A stretch of 64,000 nucleotides of DNA from an endosymbiont of Bathymodiolus septemdierum str. Myojin knoll (GCF_001547755.1 NZ_AP013042.1:496001-560000); one strand, 5' to 3'. Shown: positions 27,323 through 36,346, counted from the first letter of the stretch. The notes: generated by a model from the letters alone, not told the origin. Translations and numbers: made by a program.

Positions 27323-27946
27323 TTATTCTCCTTTATTTGAATTGTTTGTAAAAAGTGTTTTTGTGGCTAGTATTGAAACTATAAAATAGAATGTCATCAA
27401 ATAGATAAGAGAACCAAGCACTAACCTGTTAAAAATAAAGCCATAAATACTATTCCACTGAAAAATATCATTATTTCTACCTACCTTGTCTAATTGGTCA
27501 TACAGCATATAAAATTTTGAACCTTCGGATGCATTCGAGAAAATCGTTCCAATAAGGAAAATCCCTGTAAAAAAAATATAAAACACCATTAAATATTTTT
27601 TTCTAACTCTTTTATGGGTGTAGTGAATTGCATTCTGTTTATACCAAGCCCAATCTTTAATAAAAATCCCGATGGTCGTAATAAAAACAAACCAAAAAAT
27701 CCCTTGATACAAAACATACAGCAGTATCATTTTCTCCCGGTACGCCACTGACACATTTACCCAGTATTGCGCCTTTGGAAAAACCTCTAGCAGTTGAGTA
27801 TTGTATTGCCCTAAATTAAATATCCACTCACCAATGGGCGTATTTAGCAAATAAATGGTAATTACAGAATAGAATACTGCCAAAGCTAGATAGAGTTTTT
27901 CTGGTCCTGTTAGCTTATATTTTTCCTTTTCTTTGTTGTTTCCCAT
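27323..27946 (-). CDS. Four-helix membrane protein of unknown function, upstream of the RTX gene
   Basis: I do not recognise a family. The 207 residues contain about four transmembrane helices: LYLALAVFYSVITIYLL, MILLYVLYQGIFWFVFITTIGIF (quoted in part), YLMVFYIFFTGIFLIGTIF and LIYLMTFYFIVSILATK, with charged ends. It stops two bases before the RTX start codon, and the RTX ribosome binding site (AAGGAG) lies within its last codons. The two are therefore almost certainly one operon. It could be an immunity protein, an export helper or a membrane anchor for the RTX protein; nothing in the sequence chooses between these. Confidence 0.65.
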   Translation of the reverse strand: MGNNKEKEKYKLTGPEKLYLALAVFYSVITIYLLNTPIGEWIFNLGQYNTQLLEVFPKAQYWVNVSVAYREKMILLYVLYQGIFWFVFITTIGIFIKDWAWYKQNAIHYTHKRVRKKYLMVFYIFFTGIFLIGTIFSNASEGSKFYMLYDQLDKVGRNNDIFQWNSIYGFIFNRLVLGSLIYLMTFYFIVSILATKTLFTNNSNKGE

Positions 27947-27990
27947 TTTTAATTATATTCCCTGATTGCAACCAATACTGATTGTCAAAT

Positions 27991-28014
27991 ATTATACTCT
28001 CTATATTAGAGAGT
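27991..28014 (-). promoter_or_regulatory. Promoter -10 with perfect palindromic operator candidate
   Basis: ACTCTCTATATTAGAGAGT (27996-28014) is a perfect inverted repeat of 8-bp arms around TAT. On the minus strand it runs directly into TATAAT (27996-27991), so the palindrome would occupy the -35/-10 spacer of a promoter reading toward the membrane protein and RTX gene. It lies about 50 bp upstream of a divergent XRE-type regulator, the classic place for its operator. No good -35 is visible, which would be consistent with tight or activator-dependent control. Confidence 0.5.
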
Positions 28015-28066
28015 TTATCTTTTCTACATTCAATTATTATTTTTTTATTTTATTGCAAGTTCCATA

Positions 28067-28311
28067 ATGAAATACATTGATTTTAATGAAAACGAAATAC
28101 AAGATTTTTGCAAAGAAGCGGCAAAAAATGTAAAAGATCTTCGTATAAAAAAAGGTGTGAAACAAATAGATTTAGCAGTGGCAATAAACATAAATTCAAC
28201 AGGTTCTTATAGTGATTATGAAAATAATAAACAAAACAAAAGTTTAGTTTAATCCATCTGTATAAAATATCAAAAGTGCTAGATGTTAGTATCAAAAAAC
28301 TCCTCCCTTAG
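28067..28311 (+). pseudogene. XRE-family helix-turn-helix regulator, frameshifted
   Basis: The zero frame (28067-28252) encodes EAAKNVKDLRIKKGVKQIDLAVAININSTGSYSDYENNKQN, an XRE helix-turn-helix, but stops abruptly. From about 28246 the -1 frame continues SLIHLYKISKVLDVSIKKLLP and stops at 28309-28311, which is exactly the missing last helix of this kind of regulator. A one- or two-base indel in the A-rich run near 28235-28250 therefore split the gene. It stands divergent to the RTX operon with the palindrome between them. Confidence 0.75.
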
Positions 28312-28384
28312 AAAAATAAAAAGACCCTGTAAACCAGATTGTGTAAACCCTCATATTTTATAATCCCTAAAAAGGAGAAAAAAC

Positions 28385-29093
28385 ATGAGTAACGCAACAC
28401 TAAGAAAAAACCAAAAGAACCAACTGAACAACACAGGCATTAACCAACAAAAACTCCGTGCTTTTGCTGGTGAGCTTGCCAAAGACATCCACACCCAAGA
28501 TGACTTGGCAGACTTGTCTGCATCATTGGTTAAGATGACCATAGAAGCGGCACTTGGTGCTGAGATGGAACATCACCTTGGCTATCCAAAATATGGACAA
28601 AATGGCAATGAATCTAATGCCAGTAATAACGCTCGCAATGGCTACTACTCTAAAATTGTTAAAGGTAATCATGGCGAAGTTGAACTTGCTATTCCAAGGG
28701 ATCGATGCTAACTTTGAGCCTGCTATCATTGAGAAGGGTCAAACCAGATTAGGCACTTTTGATAATCAAATATTAAGCCTGTATGCCAAAGGCATGAGCA
28801 CCCATGATATTGTCACAACCTTTAAAGAGATGTATGACGCTGACATCTCAGCAACGTTGGTGTCCAATGTAACACAAGCGGTTATTACTCACGCCACAGA
28901 GTGGCGTAATCGTCCATTGGATGAGATTTACCCCATTGTTTATTTAGACGGTATTGTCATTAAAGTTAGGCAAGATAAACAAATCATTAAAAAGACCATG
29001 TACATTGCCCTAGGCGTTAATCTTGAGGGTAAAAAAGAATGTCTTGGCTTATGGTTGTCCAAAAATGAATCTTCTAAGTTCTGGTTGGGCGTT
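28385..29093 (+). pseudogene. IS256-family (mutator-type) transposase, frameshifted and truncated
   Basis: The first frame gives LAKDIHTQDDLADLSASLVKMTIEAALGAEMEHHLGYPKYG (quoted in part), the IS256 N-terminus, and stops at RDRC. The next frame resumes DANFEPAIIEKGQTRLGTFDNQILSLYAKGMSTHDIVTTF and the catalytic-region Asp of IYPIVYLDGIVIKVRQ. Restoring GA after CGA near 28705 rebuilds RDRDANFEP, so a 2-base deletion is likely. The protein breaks off at NESSKFWLGVF; the C-terminal third, including the catalytic Glu, is missing. Only the left part of the element remains and no right terminal repeat was found. Confidence 0.88.
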
Positions 29094-29137
29094 TTTTTAC
29101 TCATTTTTTACTCTGATTTTTTACTCTGATTTTTTTT
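29093..29137 (+). repeat. Short tandem repeat at the transposase break point
   Basis: TTTTTACTCTGAT occurs twice in a row and is preceded by the shorter copy TTTTTACTCAT. The array starts exactly where the transposase sequence ends, so it probably marks the deletion or recombination junction. It is not known to have a function. Confidence 0.6.
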
Positions 29138-29260
29138 GTTTAGTTTAACGGGTTTGAAATAAGAAAGTTTAGATTGTTGTTTGAAATTGTTGGGGTTTTA
29201 TAGTTTTGAGATAATAAATTAATAAGCCAACTTTTTACTATAAAATATTGGATTTATTAA

Positions 29261-29353
29261 AAGATTTTTGATAAAAACTGGGGAAAATTATCTGATTTTG
29301 TTTTTAATATGATGTATCGGGGCGATAATGCCTTATTTAACCAGTTAGATTGA
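29261..29353 (+). other. Possible gene remnant, 30 open codons
   Basis: After TAA at 29258 this frame reads KIFDKNWGKLSDFVFNMMYR, then GDNALFNQLD and TGA. It has no start codon with a ribosome binding site but has an ordered, protein-like composition unlike the surrounding AT-rich DNA. It may be the 3' end of a gene deleted when the transposase was truncated. I cannot name a family with confidence. The rest of 29138-29357 holds nothing else I can support. Confidence 0.25.
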
Positions 29354-29369
29354 AAAAATGGTGATAGAC

Positions 29370-30296
29370 ATGCGTTTTACTGTAATATTAGTATCTTTAA
29401 TATTTCCTATTTTATCTGGAATATCTTTTGCGCAAGAAAAAATAATTTCAAAAACTAATACTTTTTATACATCAAACGATTTACAAATATATAAGAATAT
29501 TCTCCATAAATTTGAAGTTATAGGAGAAAAACATACTTACGACAAAAGCTATAATTATTCAAATCATCAATGGACAATTGGCTTTCTTTCTGGAATTTTC
29601 AAAAAATACCCGAAAATAAGAAAGGAAATTTTAAACAAAAGCACATCAAAATTTGTACAAGGTGCATTTCTAATTTCCTTATATAGGGCTAACATTCCAA
29701 ATGAGGCTGAAAAATATGCAGCAAGTAATTTATCAGAAAAATGGAGTAATTATTATAAAACTAGAATTCTATCTTTAGAAGAGGTAATACCTCGAGATAC
29801 CCCATCAGAAAACGACCTTCTTTTAGGGGCTTTTGCCGCTACTGGAACAAAACAATATATCTACAATATGTTATATTACTTTGAAAAAGAAAATATCGAA
29901 AAAATTACAGATGCTATTAAAGTGGGCTTACTTATAGAAAAATTTGGACCTGAAATGACACCTAAAAAAGGATATAAAACTAAAATAACCAGCGCTTTTG
30001 TCAAAAAATATAACGCTAAAAATGATATAAAAAGTTATTTACACTTAATGACTATGGGGGTAGCTATTTGGTCTATACGCTCCAACATGAAAAAAGATGA
30101 CAACCTTAAAAAGCTATTTGAAGATTTCCTTTCGAAAAATAAAATTTTAAAACCTATACTAAAATCAGAAATTAATTATCTGTCAAATTATATTGTTGAC
30201 TTTATTGGTTACAATGCCACAAAAAGCAATATCCTAAAGAAAAGTTTAGATCGTTATGAAAGCCTAGAGACGCAAATTAATTTTAACAAAATCTAA
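29370..30296 (+). CDS. Hypothetical secreted protein, about 308 residues
   Basis: I do not recognise a family. From ATG 29370 (GGTGA seven to eleven bases upstream) it begins with a clear signal peptide, MRFTVILVSLIFPILSGISFA, followed by a largely helical, lysine-rich mature protein. ATG 29358 is an alternative start. The DNA is even more AT-rich than the housekeeping neighbours, with many AAA/ATA codons, suggesting acquisition from outside. The repeating pattern of hydrophobic residues hints at an alpha-helical repeat domain. It follows the transposase relic and precedes the sel1 gene, so it belongs to the accessory island. Confidence 0.6.
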   Translation: MRFTVILVSLIFPILSGISFAQEKIISKTNTFYTSNDLQIYKNILHKFEVIGEKHTYDKSYNYSNHQWTIGFLSGIFKKYPKIRKEILNKSTSKFVQGAFLISLYRANIPNEAEKYAASNLSEKWSNYYKTRILSLEEVIPRDTPSENDLLLGAFAATGTKQYIYNMLYYFEKENIEKITDAIKVGLLIEKFGPEMTPKKGYKTKITSAFVKKYNAKNDIKSYLHLMTMGVAIWSIRSNMKKDDNLKKLFEDFLSKNKILKPILKSEINYLSNYIVDFIGYNATKSNILKKSLDRYESLETQINFNKI

Positions 30297-30454
30297 CAAG
30301 TCATTCCCATCTATCTGCTTACGTATTAGGTGATTTTAGGCGTTACAAAAAAATGACAATCAAACTAAAGAACTTACTACGACATCAGTATTCAGCCTAA
30401 CTATAGTTTATGACCGTGTAAAATAATACTATTTTTTAAAATCACAGAATTCTT

Positions 30455-30901
30455 ATGTCAAACACCAATGAAACAGATGCATTTAGTGCAGATTTAAACA
30501 GTGGCATTGCTGCTTTTGATTCCAAAAACTTTACGATGGCTTATCAATTATTAGCCCCGCTTGCCACGCAAAGTAATGCTGAAGCGCTATGGCGTCTTGG
30601 AATGATGCAGATGAATGGTTTGGGGATGGTTGAAAATCAGCCTTTGGGTTTTGAGAATTTTAATCAAGCAGCCGAGCAGGGTCACGCTTTTGCACACCAT
30701 ATGATTGCAGTAGCGTATATGACGGGCGAAGGGGTTGAAAAAGATATCACTAGGGCGATTGAATGGTTTGAAAAAGCCGCTGAATTTGGTTTGCCGGGTG
30801 CGATGTATGCTTTAGGTATGTTATATGAAGACGGTAAGGAAATTGAAAAAGACCTTGAAAAAACCCAATATTGGTATGACGAGGCGGCGAAAGTCTCATG
30901 A
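30455..30901 (+). CDS. Sel1-like (TPR) repeat protein
   Basis: 148 residues with about three Sel1 repeats: AEALWRLGMMQMNGLGMVENQPLGFENFNQAAEQGHA, AHHMIAVAYMTGEGVEKDITRAIEWFEKAAEFGLP and AMYALGMLYEDGKEIEKDLEKTQYWYDEAA (each quoted in part by its ends in the family pattern A...LG..Y..G.GV..D...A..W...AA..G). There is no signal peptide, so the protein is likely cytoplasmic. Sel1 repeats are protein-binding scaffolds. It overlaps gltX by 4 nt (ATGA), so the two are translationally coupled; the partner is unknown. Confidence 0.8.
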   Translation: MSNTNETDAFSADLNSGIAAFDSKNFTMAYQLLAPLATQSNAEALWRLGMMQMNGLGMVENQPLGFENFNQAAEQGHAFAHHMIAVAYMTGEGVEKDITRAIEWFEKAAEFGLPGAMYALGMLYEDGKEIEKDLEKTQYWYDEAAKVS

Positions 30902-32268
30902 AGTCGAGATTTGCCCCTTCCCCGACAGGATACCTGCACATTGGCGGTGCACGCACGGCATTATTCGCTTGGGCGTATGCGAAAAAACAGCAGGGTAATT
31001 TTGTATTGCGCATTGAAAATACGGATAGAGAGCGTTCTACACAGGCGTCAGTTGATGCTATTTTAGATGGGATGAATTGGCTAGGATTGGATTATGACGA
31101 AGGTCCGTTTTACCAAACTCAGAGATTTGAGCGTTATCAAGCAGTCATTAGGCAATTATTAAATGAAGATAAGGCTTATTATTGCGAGTGTTCAAAGAAG
31201 CGATTAGAAGATTTGCGAGAAGTGTTAATGGCAAAAGGTGAAAAGGCTATGTATGACGGTTGTTGTCGTGATAAAAACCTCACCTCAGGCGTTGTGCGTT
31301 TCAAAAATCCGCAGGAGGGTGTGGTAATTTTTGAAGATAAGGTTAAAGGCAAAATCTCCATTGCTAATAAAGAGTTAGATGATTTAATTATTGCGCGCAC
31401 TGACGGCACGCCAACCTATAATTTAACCGTTGTGGTTGATGACCATGATATGGAAATCAGCCATGTGATTCGTGGTGATGACCATATTAATAACACGCCG
31501 AGACAGATTAATTTATATGAGGCATTAAATTGGGCGTTACCTAAATTTGCACATTTGCCAATGATTTTGGGCAGTGATGGTGCGCGCCTATCAAAACGAC
31601 ATGGTGCAGTTAGTGTAATGGCGTATCGGGATGCGGGTTTTTTACCTGAGGCACTTTTAAATTATTTGGTGCGTTTGGGTTGGTCACATGGTGACCAAGA
31701 GGTTTTTTGTTTGGATGAAATTGTATCGTTATTTGATTTAAAAGACATTAACAAAGCCCCTGCGAGCTTTAATGAAGAGAAGTTATTGTGGCTTAATCAA
31801 GAATATATTAAAAAATCCACACCTGAACATTTGATTAAAAATTTGCAATGGCATCTAAATGAACAAAGTTTTAACACCAGTAATGGACCCGATTTACCTT
31901 TGGTTGTAAATGCCCTGCAAGCGCGCTCAAAAACTTTGGTGGAGATGGTAGAGGGTATGAAAATGTATTATCAGGATTTTGATAAATTCGATAAAAAACT
32001 TGCTGATAAACAGTTTAAAGACACAGCGCCACTTGCTGCATTACTCGAGGAGCTTATGCAATTAGACATCTGGGAAGCCGAAGCAATCAAATCTTGCATT
32101 AAGCAGGTGTGCGATGATTTAGGTATTGGTTTCGGTAAAGTTGGGCAACCATTCCGTTTGGCACTCAGTGGCAATGGCAATGCAGGTAATATTGATGCTG
32201 TGGCTGAATTAATCGGCAAGTCAATCACGCTAAAACGCTTAGAAAAAGCCATTCAATATGTCGGTTGA
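30898..32268 (+). CDS. gltX: Glutamyl-tRNA synthetase
   Basis: 456 residues, class I. HIGH-like motif in [22 protein letters not shown] (quoted by its core, about 4-20), KMSKS-like motif LSKRHG (about 230), and DRP/NTD-type loop ENTDRERS. Full length with the anticodon-binding C-terminal helical domain. It charges tRNA-Glu, and possibly tRNA-Gln if GatCAB is present. Overlaps sel1 upstream by 4 nt and pdxH downstream by 11 nt. Confidence 0.96.
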   Translation: MKSRFAPSPTGYLHIGGARTALFAWAYAKKQQGNFVLRIENTDRERSTQASVDAILDGMNWLGLDYDEGPFYQTQRFERYQAVIRQLLNEDKAYYCECSKKRLEDLREVLMAKGEKAMYDGCCRDKNLTSGVVRFKNPQEGVVIFEDKVKGKISIANKELDDLIIARTDGTPTYNLTVVVDDHDMEISHVIRGDDHINNTPRQINLYEALNWALPKFAHLPMILGSDGARLSKRHGAVSVMAYRDAGFLPEALLNYLVRLGWSHGDQEVFCLDEIVSLFDLKDINKAPASFNEEKLLWLNQEYIKKSTPEHLIKNLQWHLNEQSFNTSNGPDLPLVVNALQARSKTLVEMVEGMKMYYQDFDKFDKKLADKQFKDTAPLAALLEELMQLDIWEAEAIKSCIKQVCDDLGIGFGKVGQPFRLALSGNGNAGNIDAVAELIGKSITLKRLEKAIQYVG

Positions 32269-32896
32269 TTTACAACAATTACGACGCGAATTTACCAGTA
32301 CAGGTATCGTTCGTGCTCAGTTGGATACTGACCCTTTTGCACAGTTTAAAGTTTGGATGGAACAGGCAATTGATGCAAAATTAACTTTGCCAAATGCCAT
32401 GAGTTTAGCCACCAGTGACGATAAAGGTGTTGGCATTAGAACGGTGTTATTAAAGACTTTTGATGAACAGGGCTTTGTATTTTTTACCAATTACAATTCT
32501 AAAAAATCTAAGCAAATTGCTAACAACCCGAGCGCGGCGCTATTGTTTCCTTGGTTGGATTTAGAGCGTCAGGTAAAGATTTCTGGCGAGGTAGAAAAAA
32601 TACCAACCTTAGAATCCATCAAATATTTCGCATCGCGTCCAAAAGATTCGCAACTCGGTGCTTGGGCGTCAGCACAATCTTCAGTGTTAAATTCAAGGCA
32701 GATTTTATTGTCGGAATTTGACACAATGAAACGCAAATTTAACAAAGGCAAGGTGCCTTTGCCTGATTTTTGGGGTGGGTATCGCGTGGTGCCAAAAACC
32801 ATTGAGTTTTGGCAAGGTAGAGAAAATCGTTTGCACGACCGTTTTGTTTATACCAATAAAGACGGCATTTGGAATATTAGTCGTTTAGCGCCTTAG
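32258..32896 (+). CDS. pdxH: Pyridoxamine 5'-phosphate oxidase
   Basis: 212 residues. FMN-binding segments [38 protein letters not shown] (quoted in part), [17 protein letters not shown] and the C-terminal [13 protein letters not shown]...WNISRLAP match PdxH along its whole length. It makes pyridoxal phosphate using FMN and oxygen. The C-terminus RLAP is exactly the family ending. Its TAG stop uses the first G of the MITE-like element as its last base, so the insertion preserved the gene. Confidence 0.96.
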   Translation: MSVDLQQLRREFTSTGIVRAQLDTDPFAQFKVWMEQAIDAKLTLPNAMSLATSDDKGVGIRTVLLKTFDEQGFVFFTNYNSKKSKQIANNPSAALLFPWLDLERQVKISGEVEKIPTLESIKYFASRPKDSQLGAWASAQSSVLNSRQILLSEFDTMKRKFNKGKVPLPDFWGGYRVVPKTIEFWQGRENRLHDRFVYTNKDGIWNISRLAP

Positions 32897-33050
32897 GAGA
32901 CTGTTGAAAGTACAATTTATAAAACACATAAAACAGCACCTTTTCCACTCAAAAACTCGTCAAATAACTGGCTATTCTCCTCATTTTTGAGTAAAAAATG
33001 CACTATTTTCTGCATTTCCTAAATTGCACTTTCAATATTCAACAATCTCC
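32896..33050 (+). mobile_element. MITE-like foldback element, copy 1
   Basis: 155 bp bounded by GGAGACTGTTGAA and TTCAACAATCTCC, with inverted similarity continuing inward (GAAAGTACAATTTA against TAAATTGCACTTTC) and an inner inverted repeat ACTCAAAAA/TTTTTGAGT, so the whole element can fold back. It is flanked by TTA on both sides (32893-32895, with T at 32893-4, and 33051-33053), a 3-bp target duplication of the kind seen with some IS5-family groups. It has no coding capacity. The element separates the convergent pdxH and aroE stops. Confidence 0.8.
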
Positions 33051-33860
33051 TTAGCTTCTTGCTCTAATAGTATCTATAATCGACCGAGTATTAGGTTGTT
33101 TACCTGTCCAAAATTCAAAAGCCGCCGCCGCTTGTTCTACCAGCATACCCAAACCATCAATAACCATTGATGCGTTGTTTACCTTTGCCCATGTCATAAA
33201 CGGTGTGATTTTTCCATACATTAAGTCATAGCAAATCGCACCATTAGCGACGCCATTGGGAATGGTTAACATTTTTCCATCAAGTGAAGCGCTGGTAGCG
33301 TTGATAATTATATCAACAGGTTTGGACTTGATTTTTTCCAATCCAAAGCCACAAGTTTTGCCGTATTCTGAAAAGTCATTTGCTAGTGTTGTCGCCTTAG
33401 AGGCGGTGCGATTGGCAATCATCACTCGCGTGGGATTTTGCTCTAACAAGGGTAGTAAAATTCCTCTTGTTGCTCCACCAGACCCTAAAATCAAGATGAC
33501 TTTATCGCGCAAATCAATACCAAGGTTTTTGGTTAAATCATTGACCAGTCCAACACCATCTGTATTTTCACCGATACAAGTATTGCCCTCAACTTTAATG
33601 GTATTGACCGCACCTGCTGTTTGTGCGTTGCGTGTGCGTTGCGTGGCAAAGTTAAAGGCGTCAATTTTAAAGGGTACGGTAATATTAAAGCCCAACCCCC
33701 CTTGTTGAATAAAATTATTTGCTGTTTGCGTAAAGGCATCGATTGGCGCTAATTCCTTTGTGTATTTAACATTCACACCTGTTTGCTGTGCAAACATTGC
33801 GTGAATGGTAGGCGACAAACTGTGCTCAATCGGATTGCCAAAAACTGCTAACTTATACAT
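33051..33860 (-). CDS. aroE: Shikimate dehydrogenase
   Basis: 269 residues: LAVFGNPIEHSLSPTIHAMFA (shikimate-binding S..S), FNITVPFK with the catalytic Lys, ENTDGVGL with the catalytic Asp, and the NADP loop LGSGGATRGILLPL. It reduces 3-dehydroshikimate to shikimate in aromatic amino acid synthesis. It begins 5 nt after rne with AGGAA as ribosome binding site. Its TAA stop is the complement of the TTA target duplication at the edge of the MITE-like element. Confidence 0.96.
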   Translation of the reverse strand: MYKLAVFGNPIEHSLSPTIHAMFAQQTGVNVKYTKELAPIDAFTQTANNFIQQGGLGFNITVPFKIDAFNFATQRTRNAQTAGAVNTIKVEGNTCIGENTDGVGLVNDLTKNLGIDLRDKVILILGSGGATRGILLPLLEQNPTRVMIANRTASKATTLANDFSEYGKTCGFGLEKIKSKPVDIIINATSASLDGKMLTIPNGVANGAICYDLMYGKITPFMTWAKVNNASMVIDGLGMLVEQAAAAFEFWTGKQPNTRSIIDTIRARS

Positions 33861-33865
33861 TGTTC

Positions 33866-36070
33866 CTATTTGTTGCCGTCAGCGTCAGGGCTTGCGTCGA
33901 TCTTGTTGCCATTAACTTTGGTTTCTTTTTTAACGACGACTGGCTTAATCTCCTTTTTAATCTCTTTTTTCTTTATTTCTACTGGCTTATCAGGGTTTTC
34001 CATTTTTATAACGACTTTTTCAGTCTTAACTTTATCTTTTGGATTGACCTTTTTTTCCTTTACTGCTACTGGTTTATTGGGATTTTCTATTTTTATAGCA
34101 GATTTTTCAACCTTAACTTCTGAGTTAATATTATCTTTTGGTTTAACTTCTTTTTTAGTCACAGGTTTTGGCTGAGGCTTTGACTTGACTTGCTTTTGTG
34201 GTTTAGGGTTTGCGTCATTCAATTTTTTCTGTTGAGGGTTACCTTTATTTTGTGACTTGCCTTGTTTTGGTTGATTGTTATTTTTCGGCTTCTGGCGTTG
34301 TTGCTGTTTATTTTGATTTCTATTTCTGTTTTGATTCCTGTTTCTATTTCGATTTTTATTATTACGCTTTTTATTTGTCTGATTTTTCTTCTTGTTGGCG
34401 CTAAATAACGACTTAAGTTTACTCCATAATGAAGTTGAAGGTTTTTTAACAACTGATTTTTTATGTTCAGGGACGCGTGTCGTAGGGTGGTTGGTGTTAA
34501 TCTCTGGTGTCTCTCTATCGGTACTTAAGCCATTATCAGAAAGCGTATTTTGTGGCTTAGAAATACCTTGATAACTCTTATGGTGTGATTTTTTATCGCC
34601 TTTTTGCTTATTAATAGTAAAATCTGGGAACTGCATATAAGGATTAGGCAATAAGGTGATTTTAATGCTATGTTTTTCCTCTAAATGATTGACATCATTA
34701 CGCTTTTCATTTAATAAATAAGTGATAACATCAACGCTAGATTGAATTGTTAATCTCTGTGTTTGATTAGAGGCGTTACAGCCGTCTTCTAGTTGTCTGA
34801 GGATGTTGAGTGCCAAACTTGGAACGGTTGGCGTAGTGCCACGACCATCACAAGCGGAGCAAGTTTTTTCTACTGATTCGGTGACTGAACTCATCAGACG
34901 CTGTCTTGACATTTCTAACAAACCAAAGCGAGAAATCGTACCAATTTGAATGCGTGCACGGTCTGAGCTGGTGGCTTTTTCCATGATCTTTTCAATTGAC
35001 CTTTTGTGTTCTTCAGAAGCCATGTCAATAAAGTCAATCACTACTAAACCACCAATATCACGCAATTGTAACTGTATGGCAATCTCTTTTGCTGCTTCTA
35101 AGTTGGCGTTATAAGCCGTTTCTTCAATATCATGACCTTTGGTTGCACGGGCAGAGTTGATATCAATCGCAGTTAACGCCTCAGTTGGGTCAAATACAAT
35201 TGTTGCACCTGAACGCAAAGAAACTTCACGATTAAAGACGCTTTTAACTTGCGCTTCAATGCCCATGTGGTTAAACAACGAATGTTCAGATGCGTCAAAT
35301 TGCTTAACACGATCTAAGTAGTGCGGCAATACGAAACTCACGAATTCTTTGGCATTTTGGAAAGTGGCTAAATCGTCAATAATCACACTATCTGTGTCTT
35401 TTCTCAAATAGTCACGCAGGGTGCGAATAACGATGTCACTTTCTTGGTAAATTAAGAAAGGGGCTTTGCGATTTTCTGCAGCGGTATTAATTGAACCCCA
35501 CAGTTCTGATAGGTAATCTACCTCCCACTGTAACTCTTCTAAAGACTTTCCAGCACCCGCAGTACGGATTATTAAACCAGAATTTTCTGGCATGGTAATT
35601 TTGTTTATAATTTCTTTGAGTTCTGACCTATCAGAAGCGCCGATTTGTCTTGAAATTCCGTGGCTCTTGGCGTTGTTTGGCGTTAAAATCATGTAAGCGC
35701 CAGCTAAGTTAATAAAGGTACTGAGTGCTGCACCTTTGTTGCTTCGTTCTTCTTTTTCTACTTGAACGATAATTTCTTGACCTTCTTTTAGAACATCAGA
35801 AATTGTTAATTTATCGCCTTTAGCAGTGGCATTTGCACGCAATGCTTCGGTAATTTCTTTAAAAGGTAAAAAGCCTTGTCTTTCTTTGCCGTAATCGACA
35901 AAAGCGGCTTCTAGGGATTGCTCAACACGGGAGATTTTACCTTTATAAATATTGCCTTTGTTTTTTTGATTAAGGCTGGTTTCTATGTTTAAGTCGGTGA
36001 GTTTTTTATTGTTGACAATCGCAACTCTGATTTCTTCCGAGTGCGTTGCATTGATTAAAATTTGGTTCAT
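33866..36070 (-). CDS. rne: Ribonuclease E
   Basis: 734 residues from ATG at 36070 (MNQILINATHSEEIRVAIV). The catalytic half carries the S1 domain (KGKISRVEQSLEAAFVDYG), RNase H-like and DNase I-like regions with metal-binding Asp in TAIDINSA (about 301) and VVIDFIDM (about 345), and the Zn-link CSAC (about 404-407). The C-terminal half is a short, disordered, Lys/Asn/Gln-rich scaffold with an internal duplication (KSAIKIENPNKPVAVKEKK versus KVVIKMENPDKPVEIKKKE). RNase E initiates mRNA decay and tRNA/rRNA processing at the membrane. Family members repress their own mRNA through the 5' leader. Confidence 0.95.
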   Translation of the reverse strand: MNQILINATHSEEIRVAIVNNKKLTDLNIETSLNQKNKGNIYKGKISRVEQSLEAAFVDYGKERQGFLPFKEITEALRANATAKGDKLTISDVLKEGQEIIVQVEKEERSNKGAALSTFINLAGAYMILTPNNAKSHGISRQIGASDRSELKEIINKITMPENSGLIIRTAGAGKSLEELQWEVDYLSELWGSINTAAENRKAPFLIYQESDIVIRTLRDYLRKDTDSVIIDDLATFQNAKEFVSFVLPHYLDRVKQFDASEHSLFNHMGIEAQVKSVFNREVSLRSGATIVFDPTEALTAIDINSARATKGHDIEETAYNANLEAAKEIAIQLQLRDIGGLVVIDFIDMASEEHKRSIEKIMEKATSSDRARIQIGTISRFGLLEMSRQRLMSSVTESVEKTCSACDGRGTTPTVPSLALNILRQLEDGCNASNQTQRLTIQSSVDVITYLLNEKRNDVNHLEEKHSIKITLLPNPYMQFPDFTINKQKGDKKSHHKSYQGISKPQNTLSDNGLSTDRETPEINTNHPTTRVPEHKKSVVKKPSTSLWSKLKSLFSANKKKNQTNKKRNNKNRNRNRNQNRNRNQNKQQQRQKPKNNNQPKQGKSQNKGNPQQKKLNDANPKPQKQVKSKPQPKPVTKKEVKPKDNINSEVKVEKSAIKIENPNKPVAVKEKKVNPKDKVKTEKVVIKMENPDKPVEIKKKEIKKEIKPVVVKKETKVNGNKIDASPDADGNK

Positions 36071-36340
36071 GGTTTTGTCCTTGTGTAAGGCTTTTTTCCA
36101 CACATAGAGAATCAACACTGCTGTGCTGATGTTGAATTTTAGTTATGTTTATTAGATACATTGAATGTCTTAAAATCCTGATTTTACGGGGTTGTTAGCC
36201 CCATTTTTTAGTTCGTTATCTGCTAAAGTTAACGAACTTCTATGTTCTCGTATTGTGTGGCAAAAAAAAGCCAACTAATTAAATTATGTTGCTTTGTGAT
36301 GTTTGTCTTGCACCCAAACTTCAAATTCTTTTCTTGACAG
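36071..36340 (-). promoter_or_regulatory. Long structured 5' leader of rne
   Basis: The 331-bp gap between rne and folM has no ORF. Given the promoter at 36347-36375, the mRNA would have a leader of about 270 nt. Visible hairpins are AGTTCGTTA/TAACGAACT (36210-36238, perfect 9-bp arms), GGGG/CCCC (36188-36202) and TCAACA/TGTTGA (about 36114-36134), the last close to the start codon. In E. coli a structured rne leader of similar length is the sensor by which RNase E shortens its own mRNA's life. Sharing of that mechanism is inferred. Confidence 0.5.
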
Positions 36341-36346
36341 AAAACT

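Noticed and set aside
36188-36210. GGGG/CCCC hairpin followed by T6 as a plus-strand terminator
   Set aside because: No plus-strand gene precedes it; it lies in the rne leader on the other strand, so a leader-structure reading is better.
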